Below are positions 50,958-59,526 of a stretch of DNA of 64,000 nucleotides, in pieces (position 1 is the first letter of the stretch; every line of letters starts with the position of its first letter). The position numbers and the translations under genes are program-made. The notes beneath the pieces were generated by a model, which worked only from the letters and a program-made list of their open reading frames with translations, was not told the DNA's origin and ran no database searches. Source of the DNA: Paenibacillus guangzhouensis (GTDB lineage Bacteria; Bacillota; Bacilli; Paenibacillales; Paenibacillaceae); assembly GCF_009363075.1 (NCBI RefSeq), contig NZ_CP045293.1, positions 4,092,001 through 4,156,000 on the forward strand, given 5' to 3'.

Positions 50958-52472
50958 ATGTCTTTGACGAGACAGAACACGACACGCATTACGACCGGAT
51001 TATTATTCGGTTTGGTTCTTGCTTCCATCGACCAGACGATTGTATCCACCGCCATGCCGACCATCGCGCAAGACCTCGGCGGCTTACACCTGTATAGTTG
51101 GGTGTTTGCGGTCTATATGCTAGCATCAACAACGACAATGCCCATCTATGGGAAACTTGCGGATCTATTCGGTCGACGTCACATGTATCTGATCGGACTT
51201 ACGATTTTCCTCGTGGGCTCCTTATTGTGCGGTATTGCAACCACGATGCTGGAACTCGTGTTGTATCGCGGCGTTCAAGGCTTAGGTGCTGGTGCTTTAA
51301 TGCCGCTGTCTATGACCATCGCAGCAGATATCTTCCCTCCGGAGCGGCGGGGGAAATTCATGGGACTCTTCGGAACAGTATTTGCGATCTCCAGCATTTT
51401 TGGCCCGACGCTCGGCGGTATCTTGGTAGATTACGTCCACTGGAGATGGATCTTCTTTATTAACCTTCCGCTTGGAATCGCGGGGATATTCTTTATTCGA
51501 ACCGGATTGTCGGATAACCAGACGGGGGAAGGGAGACGTTCGATCGACTGGCTAGGCGCGCTGACATTGACCAGCGCAATCCTAACCATACTCCTAGGAC
51601 TCGTATTAGGAGATTCCACCCAACAAGCAAGCAATTATATCATCACGTTATTCGCGATTGGTGCCCTCCTGCTCGGTGCCTTTATCTTCATCGAATCTCG
51701 GGCTGAGGAACCGATCATCCCGCTTCATTTGTTCCGGATCCGCGCTATATCGTTCGGAAATATCATTGGCTTCTTCATGAGTGCTGCCATGTTCGGCGCG
51801 ATTGCCTATATCCCGCTATACGTGCAAGGGGTGATCGGCGTGAGTCCCGCTATCGCAGGTTACATCCTAACGCCTTTGATGCTATCCACGGTTGTCACCT
51901 CGACCCTGAGCGGGAAACTGATGCAGCGATTCTCCTACCGGACGATTCTTATCGGCAGCCTCATCACCATGCTGATAGGGTTTTGTTTATTGTCGAGCAT
52001 GGATGTGCAGACATCTATTACGACAGTACTTGTCTACATGATCATAACGGGTCTTGGCATGGGGGCGATCTATCCGACGATCGGTACTGCAGCAGCTGGA
52101 GCCGTCGGTTGGAACGATCGCGGGGTCGCGACCTCATCCTCTCAATTTTTCCGTTCCATCGGCGGGACCATGGGTGTCAGTATTCTCGGCAGCATGCTGA
52201 CGAACCGAATGAATGCAGGTCTAGTCAACCTGCAGCGAGAGCTTCCGGCCACGACAGATGTTGTGTTAACGCAGCTTACCAATCCGCAGACGCTGCTCGA
52301 TCAACATATCCGTTCAAGTCTGCAGCAAGACGCTTTACTCCATTTGCAGCGCGTATTCAGTCTGGCGCTGCATGATATTTTTATCGTCGCCGTCTTCTTT
52401 ATTGGTCTTGCGCTCATGGCCAGCTGCCTCTTCGGAAGAGCTCGCATGATTCAGCCCACGAAGCGTTCATGA
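50958..52472 (+). CDS. MFS drug efflux transporter, DHA2 (EmrB/QacA) family
   Basis: A 504-residue exporter with 14 predicted membrane helices. DHA2 signatures include LDxTIVNxAxP-like SIDQTIVSTAMPTI, the motif-A loop GKLADLFGRRHMY, and motif C near GPTLGGIL. The ATG at 50958 is chosen, with AAGGAAGG 11 bp upstream; a GTG at 50946 overlaps that site. A divergent TetR regulator and palindromes suggest drug- or metabolite-induced export. Confidence 0.92.
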   Translation: MSLTRQNTTRITTGLLFGLVLASIDQTIVSTAMPTIAQDLGGLHLYSWVFAVYMLASTTTMPIYGKLADLFGRRHMYLIGLTIFLVGSLLCGIATTMLELVLYRGVQGLGAGALMPLSMTIAADIFPPERRGKFMGLFGTVFAISSIFGPTLGGILVDYVHWRWIFFINLPLGIAGIFFIRTGLSDNQTGEGRRSIDWLGALTLTSAILTILLGLVLGDSTQQASNYIITLFAIGALLLGAFIFIESRAEEPIIPLHLFRIRAISFGNIIGFFMSAAMFGAIAYIPLYVQGVIGVSPAIAGYILTPLMLSTVVTSTLSGKLMQRFSYRTILIGSLITMLIGFCLLSSMDVQTSITTVLVYMIITGLGMGAIYPTIGTAAAGAVGWNDRGVATSSSQFFRSIGGTMGVSILGSMLTNRMNAGLVNLQRELPATTDVVLTQLTNPQTLLDQHIRSSLQQDALLHLQRVFSLALHDIFIVAVFFIGLALMASCLFGRARMIQPTKRS

Positions 52473-52480
52473 ATCGAACA

Positions 52481-52509
52481 AGGGAGCCGCAGCATCGCCG
52501 CGACTCCCT
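52481..52509. terminator. Imperfect terminator hairpin AGGGAG/CTCCCT
   Basis: AGGGAG-n-CGC pairs with GCG-n-CTCCCT. It lies between MFS and the convergent DinB gene and has no clear T run. Confidence 0.45.
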
Positions 52510-52516
52510 CTGCGTA

Positions 52517-53023
52517 TTACTTCTCATACCAATACAATGCATATTCCGTCATGACCGATGGAAGGCCTTGATCACGCAGCATCGTAGAGATATTGCCGCG
52601 GTGATAGGTGCCATGATTGACCACCTGCATGATCACTTCCCCGTAACTCACATCTTTCACGCGAGTATACGGATTATCGAGAACGAAGGTCTGATTCAGA
52701 TCTTCGCAGGTATTGAGAAATGTCCGATAGCGTTCCGATAACGCTTCGAATTCGGCTTCCAGCTCCCCTAGCGTCATCGCTTCAATCTGCTCCGTCATTG
52801 CCAGAGCCTCGATACTCGATTCCTTCATATCCTTTCCTTGAAGGATGCCCAGCCAATTGTAATCAGTGAGATATATATGCGGCATCGCCTTGGAGATCGA
52901 TGAGAATGAGCTCTGTACTTCTTTGATGTAGACATCACGTGGAATTTCCTTCAATCGCTGGATCATCGTTCGATTCGCCCACACATGGAATTCGAACATT
53001 TCAATCGCATGGTGTGTCATCAT
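52517..53023 (-). CDS. DinB-family protein (DinB/YfiT four-helix metal-binding fold)
   Basis: A 168-residue protein of the DinB/YfiT superfamily. The metal-binding His triad fits: an early His (HVWAN or HIYLTDYNW) and a final pair in NHGTYHRGNIS. These proteins bind zinc or nickel and act as thiol transferases or DNA-damage-induced factors. The ATG at 53023 has GAGGAG upstream. A partial paralogue start lies just upstream on the same strand. Confidence 0.88.
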   Translation of the reverse strand: MMTHHAIEMFEFHVWANRTMIQRLKEIPRDVYIKEVQSSFSSISKAMPHIYLTDYNWLGILQGKDMKESSIEALAMTEQIEAMTLGELEAEFEALSERYRTFLNTCEDLNQTFVLDNPYTRVKDVSYGEVIMQVVNHGTYHRGNISTMLRDQGLPSVMTEYALYWYEK

Positions 53024-53051
53024 TAACACGCTCCTCTTTACTTAGGATTCC

Positions 53052-53261
53052 TTACATCCACTGTACAAGTCCGCCTTCCCATCGACGCTGCCAGATCATC
53101 GTCGCCGGTTCCGCAGCACGTGCGGCAACCGAACGAATCGGAACGTGATCATGCGCATTCGCATGCTGGTGCGTTGTATGCGGTTGATCAATAAATCGGT
53201 TTTTTTTCATCGTATTCGCCCATACGTGGTAATCGTACAACTCCATTATTTGATGCGTCAT
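53052..53261 (-). pseudogene. DinB N-terminal fragment followed by unrelated frame
   Basis: The first 16 residues (MTHQIMELYDYHVWAN) match the start of the DinB paralogue downstream (MTHHAIEMFEFHVWAN). The remaining 53 residues (KKNRFIDQPHTTHQHANAHDHVP... ) do not resemble DinB. The ATG has a proper ribosome site (GAGGGAG). This looks like a decayed duplicate or a recombination remnant. An inverted repeat embraces its ribosome site. Confidence 0.6.
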
Positions 53262-53300
53262 GTCTATAACTCCCTCGTCTTTTACGTTATAGACGCATCA
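53251..53300 (-). promoter_or_regulatory. Inverted repeat flanking the ribosome site of the DinB fragment
   Basis: TGATGCGTC...TCTATAAC (53251-53270) pairs with GTTATAGACGCATCA (53286-53300), with a 15-nt loop containing the ribosome site and one 3-nt bulge covering the start codon. Such a fold could block or expose translation. Confidence 0.45.
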
Positions 53301-53327
53301 TAAGCTAGAAAGTCTGACAACACATTG

Positions 53328-54248
53328 TCATAGTTCCTGATAACTGTGCAACATTTTTTCCAACATTTCTTTTACTTGCAACTGAATCTCCGGCGGCTCG
53401 ACGACGCGAATCTTGTCACCGAAGCTTAAGATCATCGGTAATAGCCAATTGAGGCCCGAACCATCGCTCAGACGGACCGTAATAAGCAGAGAACCATCCT
53501 CCAAGAACGTACGCTCATCATCGTAGAATTGATCCAACGCTCGCGCAAGCCCATCCACCTTCACGTGCAGTTTCACCGCGACTTGCTCCTGGTCAGACGC
53601 TCCTTGCGAGTTCTGCTCATCATCCGAATTCGTGGGCTCTTGATGGGGCTTGAAATGCTCCGTCATCATCCGCAACTCGTCCATGCGGGTCACCTTGAAC
53701 TCCCGATAGTCATTGCGCAAGCGACAATAACCGTAGATATACCAAGTCCGGTATTTGTACATGAGTTGAACCGGCTCCACAACACGGCTCACCCGTTCAT
53801 TCTTTGCACTGACGTACTCGAACCGAACAACGCGATGCTCCGTAATCGCCGTCCGTAACAGTTGCAACGTCTCACGATACGGCCAACTGCTAATATCCAT
53901 CGTGACGCTAGGCGACTTCTGATCGTTCTGGATGGTCTGCAGCTTGTGAATGGTCTCTTGGGCACGGTCATCCGAGAATACGGTCGACATACTGTTCAAG
54001 ATCGTGATCAGGGTGCCGACGTCATATGAGCCTAACAGACTCCGATCCATTTTGTATTCATCGATAATGCCATAACCGCCATTCACGCCTTGGTAGGACA
54101 CCACAGGAATCCCCGCCGCGCAAATCGTCTCGATGTCCCGATAAATCGTTCGTTGGGAGACGTTATATTTCTCCGCTAAGGCTGTCGCCGAGACAACCTC
54201 ATGACTCAGCAGCATGTAGATCATGGAGATTAAACGTTCTAACTTCAT
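53328..54248 (-). CDS. YafY/WYL-domain transcriptional regulator
   Basis: A 306-residue regulator. The winged helix is VVSATALAEKYNVSQRTIYRDIETICAAG (residues 15-45). The WYL core is VQLMYKYRTWYIYGYCRLRNDYREFKVTRMDEL, and the WCX extension ends LPMILSFGDKIRVVEPPEIQLQVKEML. A second WYL protein in the window (40641-41594). Its targets may include the DinB genes encoded just downstream. Confidence 0.9.
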   Translation of the reverse strand: MKLERLISMIYMLLSHEVVSATALAEKYNVSQRTIYRDIETICAAGIPVVSYQGVNGGYGIIDEYKMDRSLLGSYDVGTLITILNSMSTVFSDDRAQETIHKLQTIQNDQKSPSVTMDISSWPYRETLQLLRTAITEHRVVRFEYVSAKNERVSRVVEPVQLMYKYRTWYIYGYCRLRNDYREFKVTRMDELRMMTEHFKPHQEPTNSDDEQNSQGASDQEQVAVKLHVKVDGLARALDQFYDDERTFLEDGSLLITVRLSDGSGLNWLLPMILSFGDKIRVVEPPEIQLQVKEMLEKMLHSYQEL

Positions 54249-54311
54249 GAAGGTCCCCCAATCAGTTTTGTTCTGTTATATTATACCAATCCCATCCATT
54301 CCGTGGTATTC

Positions 54312-55766
54312 CTATTCATTCGCCTGTTTCAATATATTCGCTATAATTCGGATCCCCTTCTCCATCTGCGCCGGGGAAGCGTAAGCATAGGATAAGCGAA
54401 TATGCTGTGCATCCGCTCGGTCATACAGATGGCCGGGATTCAGCAGCACCCCTAGCGCTAAGGCCTTGTCGAACAACGCTTTCATGGAAAAATCAATCGT
54501 GATGCGCAGCCAAATATAGAATCCGCCTGCTGGCACTTCCCAAGATGCCACATCGGATAGATGCGCCGTTAGCAGCCGCAGCATATGAGCCCGTCGTTCA
54601 TACAGCTCGGATCGCACCTGCTCAAGATGCTCCGCGTACAATCCGCTCTGCAACCATGCCGTCACCGCCCATTGAGACAAGGAACTCGCCCCGTAATCCA
54701 TCTGCATCTTCAGATCGGCTAAGCGATGGATCACCGCTTCCGGGCCGATGACCCAGCCGATCCGCAGCCCCGGGCTGAGCGTCTTCGACATACTGCCCAG
54801 ATAGAGCACCATCCCGCTGTGGTCCCGCGACTTGAGCGGCGGCGGCGATGTGGCATCGAGCCACAGATCGCGGTACACATCATCCTCAATGATCGGCAGC
54901 TGCCGCTTCAGGCACAGATCGTACAGCATCTCCCTTCGGCGTTCCGCCATCACGCGGCCCGTCGGGTTATGAAAGCTTGGGATCGTATAGAGGATGGAGC
55001 CGCGACCCGCTTCGGTATAGTGTCTAATCGAATCCAGCCTGACGCCTTCCCGATCGAGCGGCAGCGAAGCGAGCTCCATTCCCGCGGACTGGAACACATG
55101 CAGGGAGTGTAGGTAGGACGGGCTCTCCGTTAGCACCGCCGATCCTCTCGATAGTAAACCCATTGCGATGAGCTGCAGTGCTTGAAGCGCGCCGGAGACG
55201 ACCATAATCGAGGAGGGCGACGCCTCTATGCCGTACTGTTGTACATAGCGGCTGATCTGTACGCGCAGCTCGAATAGTCCTCTCGGCTCGGCATAACCAA
55301 GGTCTGTCATCAGATCCGGGAGCGTCCGCAGAACTTGTCCCATCATCTCCTGAGGAAAGAAATCAGGTGAAGGTTCCCCTGTTCCAAGTCGTATGATGCC
55401 AGGGATAAATTCGGCGTGATTAATCTCCTGTATCGTCGGCAGATTAGGATGATGAATCCCCGCGTTCATATATTGCTCCCAATCCGGTGGCGAAGCTGAT
55501 GCCATGAGGCTCCAAGTGTTGTTCACGACGACCGTTCCTCTGCCGCTGTTCCCTTTCAAGAGACCTTCGGCCGCAAGCTCGGCGTAGGCGCTCACAACCG
55601 TACTGCGATTGACGCCGAGGCGCTTCGCGAGTGCTCGTTCCGTCGGAATACGGCTCCCAACGGTCCATTCGCCTAACGCAATTTTACCCCGGATATACTC
55701 TGCAATTTGCCGATAGAGCGGCATGCCGTTGCCTCGGACAGGCTTCCAATCCGTATCGTAATTCAT
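54312..55766 (-). CDS. MocR-type regulator (GntR helix-turn-helix fused to aminotransferase)
   Basis: A 484-residue protein. The N-terminal GntR winged helix (GNGMPLYRQIAEYIRGKIALGEWTVGSRIPTERALAKRLGVNRSTVVSAYAEL) is followed by a type I aminotransferase fold (about 110-480) with a PLP lysine in LGSMSKTLSPGLRIGW and the aspartate in IIEDDVYRDLWLD. MocR regulators use PLP-bound amino acids as ligands. The ATG at 55766 is chosen for GAAGGAAG upstream; the open frame extends 30 bp further. Divergent from a LysE exporter, which it probably controls. Confidence 0.93.
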   Translation of the reverse strand: MNYDTDWKPVRGNGMPLYRQIAEYIRGKIALGEWTVGSRIPTERALAKRLGVNRSTVVSAYAELAAEGLLKGNSGRGTVVVNNTWSLMASASPPDWEQYMNAGIHHPNLPTIQEINHAEFIPGIIRLGTGEPSPDFFPQEMMGQVLRTLPDLMTDLGYAEPRGLFELRVQISRYVQQYGIEASPSSIMVVSGALQALQLIAMGLLSRGSAVLTESPSYLHSLHVFQSAGMELASLPLDREGVRLDSIRHYTEAGRGSILYTIPSFHNPTGRVMAERRREMLYDLCLKRQLPIIEDDVYRDLWLDATSPPPLKSRDHSGMVLYLGSMSKTLSPGLRIGWVIGPEAVIHRLADLKMQMDYGASSLSQWAVTAWLQSGLYAEHLEQVRSELYERRAHMLRLLTAHLSDVASWEVPAGGFYIWLRITIDFSMKALFDKALALGVLLNPGHLYDRADAQHIRLSYAYASPAQMEKGIRIIANILKQANE

Positions 55767-55889
55767 TGCCACTTCACTTCCTTCATAAGACAACACTTAC
55801 AAACTTGGTTGGGTTTGCTCTCAACCATTTGGATGGAGACACCACTTGGACTCCTCCATTAGAATGGTTCATATATCAACTCAGAATGG

Positions 55890-56510
55890 ATGTGTTATTC
55901 GTTGTTTGCTTCCTTTGCTCATGGATTTCTACTCGCATTGGGTCTCATTTTACCACTCGGGGTACAGAATGTATTTGTCTTCAATCAAGGGGCGCTGCAG
56001 CCTAAGTTCAGGCAAGCTTTACCCGTCGTGATCACCGCCGCATTATGCGACACCCTCTTATTAACGCTCGCCATTCTCGGCGTCTCTGTTCTCATTCTAA
56101 GTGTTCCGCTAATCAAAAGTATACTACTATTCGCAGGTGTTCTCTTCCTGCTCTATATGGGATATGTGACATGGCGAAGCCAACCGACGAGTGGGCAAGG
56201 GAACCCGGCAGAATCTTATTCCGCCCGCAGGCAAATCACGTATGCCCTCTCCGTCTCGCTGCTCAATCCGCATGCCTTGATGGATACGATAGGCGTCATT
56301 GGGACTAGTTCGCTCAATTATTCAGGTACGGAGAAGTGGATTTTCGCCCTCTCCTGCATCCTCGTCTCTTGGGCATGGTTCTTTGCGCTTGCGCTTGCTG
56401 GAAGATTCGTTGGCTCCTTAAGCTCGTCTGGTCGATTCATTCCCGTTCTGAACCGTATATCCGCATGCATCATATGGGGTTCGGCGCTGCTGATGATCTA
56501 TTTGTGGTAA
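55890..56510 (+). CDS. LysE/ArgO-family amino-acid exporter
   Basis: A 206-residue membrane protein with five or six helices. LysE features include FLLALGLILPLGVQNVFVFNQG near the N-terminus and SLLNPHALMDTIGVIG in the middle. It would export a basic amino acid such as lysine or arginine. Start and ribosome site are weak (ATGTGTTATTCG follows a poor GAATGG), so the N-terminus may differ. The divergent MocR regulator probably controls it. Confidence 0.9.
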   Translation: MCYSLFASFAHGFLLALGLILPLGVQNVFVFNQGALQPKFRQALPVVITAALCDTLLLTLAILGVSVLILSVPLIKSILLFAGVLFLLYMGYVTWRSQPTSGQGNPAESYSARRQITYALSVSLLNPHALMDTIGVIGTSSLNYSGTEKWIFALSCILVSWAWFFALALAGRFVGSLSSSGRFIPVLNRISACIIWGSALLMIYLW

Positions 56511-56629
56511 AGCGTGCTACAAGATGGAATTTGCTGTTGACAGTAAATTCCTTTTCCTTTATCATCTACTTTAAAGAATATCTAATTAGATAATTATTAA
56601 ATTCAATTGAAGGGATGGATTCGCTTTCC

Positions 56630-57235
56630 ATGCAATTAGATAAAGTCGTTCAATATCACAAAGCGCTAGCCGACCCGACACGAATTAAGATCCTCATCTT
56701 GCTCGCTGACGGAGAACTGAACGGGCAAGTTCTTGCTGAGAAGCTTGGCGTGACCCCCGCAACCATTACGCATCATGCCAGCAAGCTGCGTGAAGCCAGC
56801 CTGATCAATGAACGCCGGGATAAGAACACGATCTTTTTTACACTGAACAATTATTTTATTAAGAACAGCGCGAGTGCGACTGAAGCGCTCATCTATCGCA
56901 GAACGAATACCAAAGGAGAATCTGACATGCTGGATGAACAACAAGCAAAAACACGAGATGCCGTCATTCGGAACTTCTTCACCGCAGATGGCCGATTGAA
57001 GCATTTACCGGGTCAATTGAAGAAGAAATTAATCGTCTTGGAGTATATGGTATCGAAGCTGGATAAAGGAAAGAAATATACGGAGCCAGAGATCAATGCC
57101 TTTATTAGGACGTTCCATGAAGACTTTGCGACCATCCGCAGAGAATTTATTATGCACCAGTTCATGTTCCGGGAGCATGAAATTTACGAACTGAACCCCG
57201 CTGAGATGTGGGCTCGGTGGGAGAATTTATCGTAG
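56630..57235 (+). CDS. ArsR-family regulator with DUF2087 domain
   Basis: A 201-residue protein. N-terminal ArsR helix-turn-helix (RIKILILLADGELNGQVLAEKLGVTPATITHHASKL) precedes a DUF2087 domain (about 100-200) with VIRNFFTADGRLKHLPGQLKKKLIVLEYMV and the C-terminal FREHEIYELNPAEMWARWE. Such proteins are found in Bacilli as metal or stress sensors. The ATG at 56630 is preferred since GGGATGG lies 11 bp upstream; an ATG at 56615 has no spacing to a site. Start uncertain. Confidence 0.85.
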   Translation: MQLDKVVQYHKALADPTRIKILILLADGELNGQVLAEKLGVTPATITHHASKLREASLINERRDKNTIFFTLNNYFIKNSASATEALIYRRTNTKGESDMLDEQQAKTRDAVIRNFFTADGRLKHLPGQLKKKLIVLEYMVSKLDKGKKYTEPEINAFIRTFHEDFATIRREFIMHQFMFREHEIYELNPAEMWARWENLS

Positions 57236-57269
57236 TCTGCTCTCGTGATAGAAAGGTCAAGGTGAGCTC

Positions 57270-57554
57270 ATGAACATTCATCTTCGAATACTGAATCTCT
57301 CTGCCTGGATTGTGTTACTGACGATCCTCATCTTCCCAGGCCATCACGTAACCGTCGGTGCGGCGCGAACGGAGTTCGGATTCCCATTCCGGTTCGTTAC
57401 CCAATATCACAACGAAATCGTCGAAGGTCATCGTTGGTTCCTACGCGGAATCCGAATTGATCTACTCTACTTCTTGCTAGATGTTGCGATTATTTATGTC
57501 ATCATACATGGACTCTTGTACTTCGTAACGAAACTAAAATCACAGAAGAAATAG
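57270..57554 (+). CDS. Small membrane protein, two transmembrane segments
   Basis: A 94-residue protein with hydrophobic segments at about 7-30 and 65-88. Between them is a loop with GAARTEFGFPFRFVTQYHNE. I recognise no family. AAGGTGAG precedes the ATG. It overlaps no other gene and lies in a run of plus-strand genes from 55.9 to 58.8 kb. Confidence 0.65.
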   Translation: MNIHLRILNLSAWIVLLTILIFPGHHVTVGAARTEFGFPFRFVTQYHNEIVEGHRWFLRGIRIDLLYFLLDVAIIYVIIHGLLYFVTKLKSQKK

Positions 57555-57563
57555 AGGTGCCTC

Positions 57564-58178
57564 ATGCATGCTGCCTATCATCCGTTAAAACTCGAGCCTT
57601 TAACCGGGGATCTCAGGAAGGATATCGTTCAATTCCTAAGGTTGAATGGCTGTCCGAAGACTGCGGAACATAGTATCCGTGTCGGACGCGAAGCAAAGCG
57701 AGTAGCCGAGCTGTACCAGGTCAATGCCATGTCTGCCGAAATCGCCGGCTATTTGCACGATATTAGCGCTGTCTATGCGAACGATGTGAGGATTGAAGTG
57801 GCTCGTTCGCTCGGCATCGATATTCTGCCTGAAGAAGAGAGCTTCCCGCTGATTATTCATCAGAAAATTTCCAGGGAAATGGCGAGCGATCTATTTCATA
57901 TTCACGATCAAGACATTCTGGACGCGGTGGGCTGCCATACTACGCTGCGTCAGGACGCTACATTGTTAGATAAAGTTCTGTTCGTTGCCGATAAAATCGA
58001 GTGGGACCAAGCTGGCAGCCCGCCTTACTTGAATCAGATCATGCAGCAGCTGGATAAGTCGTTAGATCATGCTACGTACGAATATATCAACTACTTATGG
58101 AGACAAAAAGAGAAACTGCGCGTCGTCCACCCGTGGCTTCGAGACGCCTACTACGAATTACGTGCACAGATGGAATAA
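57564..58178 (+). CDS. HD-domain hydrolase, YqeK-like (Ap4A hydrolase family)
   Basis: A 204-residue HD-domain protein. The metal site is H in TAEHSIRVGREA and HD in AGYLHDISAV, with an Asp in DKVLFVADKIEWD. The YqeK group are symmetrical bis(5'-nucleosyl)-tetraphosphatases. This one seems close to that family but the context (not near nadD or rsfS) is unusual, so a related phosphohydrolase is possible. Confidence 0.8.
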   Translation: MHAAYHPLKLEPLTGDLRKDIVQFLRLNGCPKTAEHSIRVGREAKRVAELYQVNAMSAEIAGYLHDISAVYANDVRIEVARSLGIDILPEEESFPLIIHQKISREMASDLFHIHDQDILDAVGCHTTLRQDATLLDKVLFVADKIEWDQAGSPPYLNQIMQQLDKSLDHATYEYINYLWRQKEKLRVVHPWLRDAYYELRAQME

Positions 58179-58226
58179 TGGATCGGAAACACATTTACAT
58201 GCTGATAAAGGGAAGGTGTGCTTCGC

Positions 58227-58370
58227 ATGAATGAATTAATCCTTATTTTAATTGTCGTCGTCATCGTGGCTATTCTCGGGAATCAATATGCAACGATCAA
58301 GCGATTGGCAGTTCTGCAGCAAACAGTAGACGAAATCAACGAAAAATTGAAGAAGGATGAAGACCAATGA
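58227..58370 (+). CDS. 47-residue small membrane protein
   Basis: A short protein, MNELILILIVVVIVAILGNQ followed by a charged tail with LQQTVDEINEKLKKDEDQ that could form a coiled coil. GGGAAGG precedes the ATG. Its stop overlaps the next gene's start by ATGA, so translational coupling with the GNAT is expected. Confidence 0.8.
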   Translation: MNELILILIVVVIVAILGNQYATIKRLAVLQQTVDEINEKLKKDEDQ

Positions 58371-58840
58371 ATGTTCGCTTATCCCCGACCACGCGGGACA
58401 ACTGGCAAGAAGCTATGCAATTGCAAGTTCAGGAAGAGCAGTCCCCTTTCGTCGCATCTGTGGTTGTATCCTTAGCTAAGGTACATATCCGGCCCGACGG
58501 GGAACAATATCAGTATGCGCCGTACAACCTGTACAATGATGAAGGCCGCTTAATCGGATTCATCATGACAGCGGTTGACGATACGACCACATGGTCGTAT
58601 TGGGTAACGGGATTCATTATTGATGCGAAGGAACAAGGCCAGGGCTACGGCAGAGCCGCACTGCAAGCGGCGATCGATCATATTCGGGCGCAATACCCAC
58701 AATGCGAGCGGGTGAATCTGACCGCCCATGCTGATAATACGAGAGCGCGTAGGCTCTATGAGAATTATGGATTTACCGCAACAGGTGAGGTGTATGACGG
58801 GGAAGTCGTGTACCGTTATGATCTTGGGTCCTCCAGATAG
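58367..58840 (+). CDS. GNAT-family N-acetyltransferase
   Basis: A 157-residue GNAT of the spermidine/spermine-like group. The acetyl-CoA loop is IDAKEQGQGYGRAAL and the C-terminal signature is NTRARRLYENYGFTATGE. Substrate unknown; similar proteins acetylate polyamines or aminoglycosides. Coupled to the preceding small membrane protein by an ATGA overlap. The second repeat array begins 12 bp after its stop. Confidence 0.92.
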   Translation: MNVRLSPTTRDNWQEAMQLQVQEEQSPFVASVVVSLAKVHIRPDGEQYQYAPYNLYNDEGRLIGFIMTAVDDTTTWSYWVTGFIIDAKEQGQGYGRAALQAAIDHIRAQYPQCERVNLTAHADNTRARRLYENYGFTATGEVYDGEVVYRYDLGSSR

Positions 58841-58849
58841 TGATGCTCA

Positions 58850-59452
58850 ATAACTGCCTTTTGGCAGTTATTTCGGGCGCTGAGCGCCTTCGCGAGCCTC
58901 AATAACTGCCTTTTGGCAGTTATTTCGGGCGCTGAGCGCTTTCGCGAGCCTCAATAACTGCTTTTTTGCAGTTATTTCGAGCACAGGGGCGCCTTCGCGA
59001 GCCCAATAACTGCCTTTTTGCAGTTATTTCGGGCCCTTGGCCCCTTCGCGTGCTCAATAACTGCCTTTTTGCAGTTATTTCGGGCGCTGAGCGCCTTCGC
59101 AGGCCCAATAACTGCCTTTTGGCAGTTATTTCGGGCGCTGAGCGCCTTCGCGGGCTCAATAACTGCCTTTTTGCAGTTATTTCGGGCCCTGAGCGCCTTC
59201 ACGGGCTCAATAACTGCTTTTTTGCAGTTATTTCGGGCGCTGAGCGCCTTCGCGGGCTCAATAACTGCCTTTTTGCAGTTATTTCGGGCCCTGAGCGCCT
59301 TCACGGGCTCAATAACTGCTTTTTTGCAGTTATTTCGGGTGCTGAGCGGCCTTCGCAGGCTCAATAACTGCCTTTTTGCAGTTATTTCGAGCACAGGGGC
59401 GCCTTCGCGAGCCCAATAACTGCCTTTTTGCAGTTATTTCGGGCGCTGGGCC
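58850..59452. repeat. Tandem palindromic repeat array 2 (12 units, 51-52 bp period)
   Basis: Twelve units, each with the core AACTGC-N6-GCAGTT then ATTTCG, and a G+C-rich linker GGGCGCTGAGCGCCTTCGCG. The core's arms extend outwards to AATAACTGC/GCAGTTATT. The linker contains a second hairpin GGCGC-TGA-GCGCC. Unit starts (AACTGC) run from 58852, 58904, 58956 and 59008 to 59418. Open frames of 130-140 codons on both strands are an artefact of the 51-bp period. It lies between convergent GNAT and HesB-like genes. Confidence 0.95.
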
Positions 59453-59472
59453 CCTCCCAAAGCACACAAAAA

Positions 59473-59511
59473 AAGGATAGCGACTCCGCAGTATGCAGAG
59501 TTGCTATCCTT
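59473..59511. terminator. Terminator hairpin between array 2 and HesB-like gene
   Basis: AAGGATAGC-ACTC pairs with GAGT-GCTATCCTT, with T-rich and A-rich flanks. Confidence 0.75.
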
Positions 59512-59526
59512 CTTCTTCTTACGAAA

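Noticed and set aside
58920-59419. Proteins from repeat array 2, on both strands and several frames
   Set aside because: Open in three frames at once, the signature of a period divisible by three. No ribosome sites and no start near a promoter.
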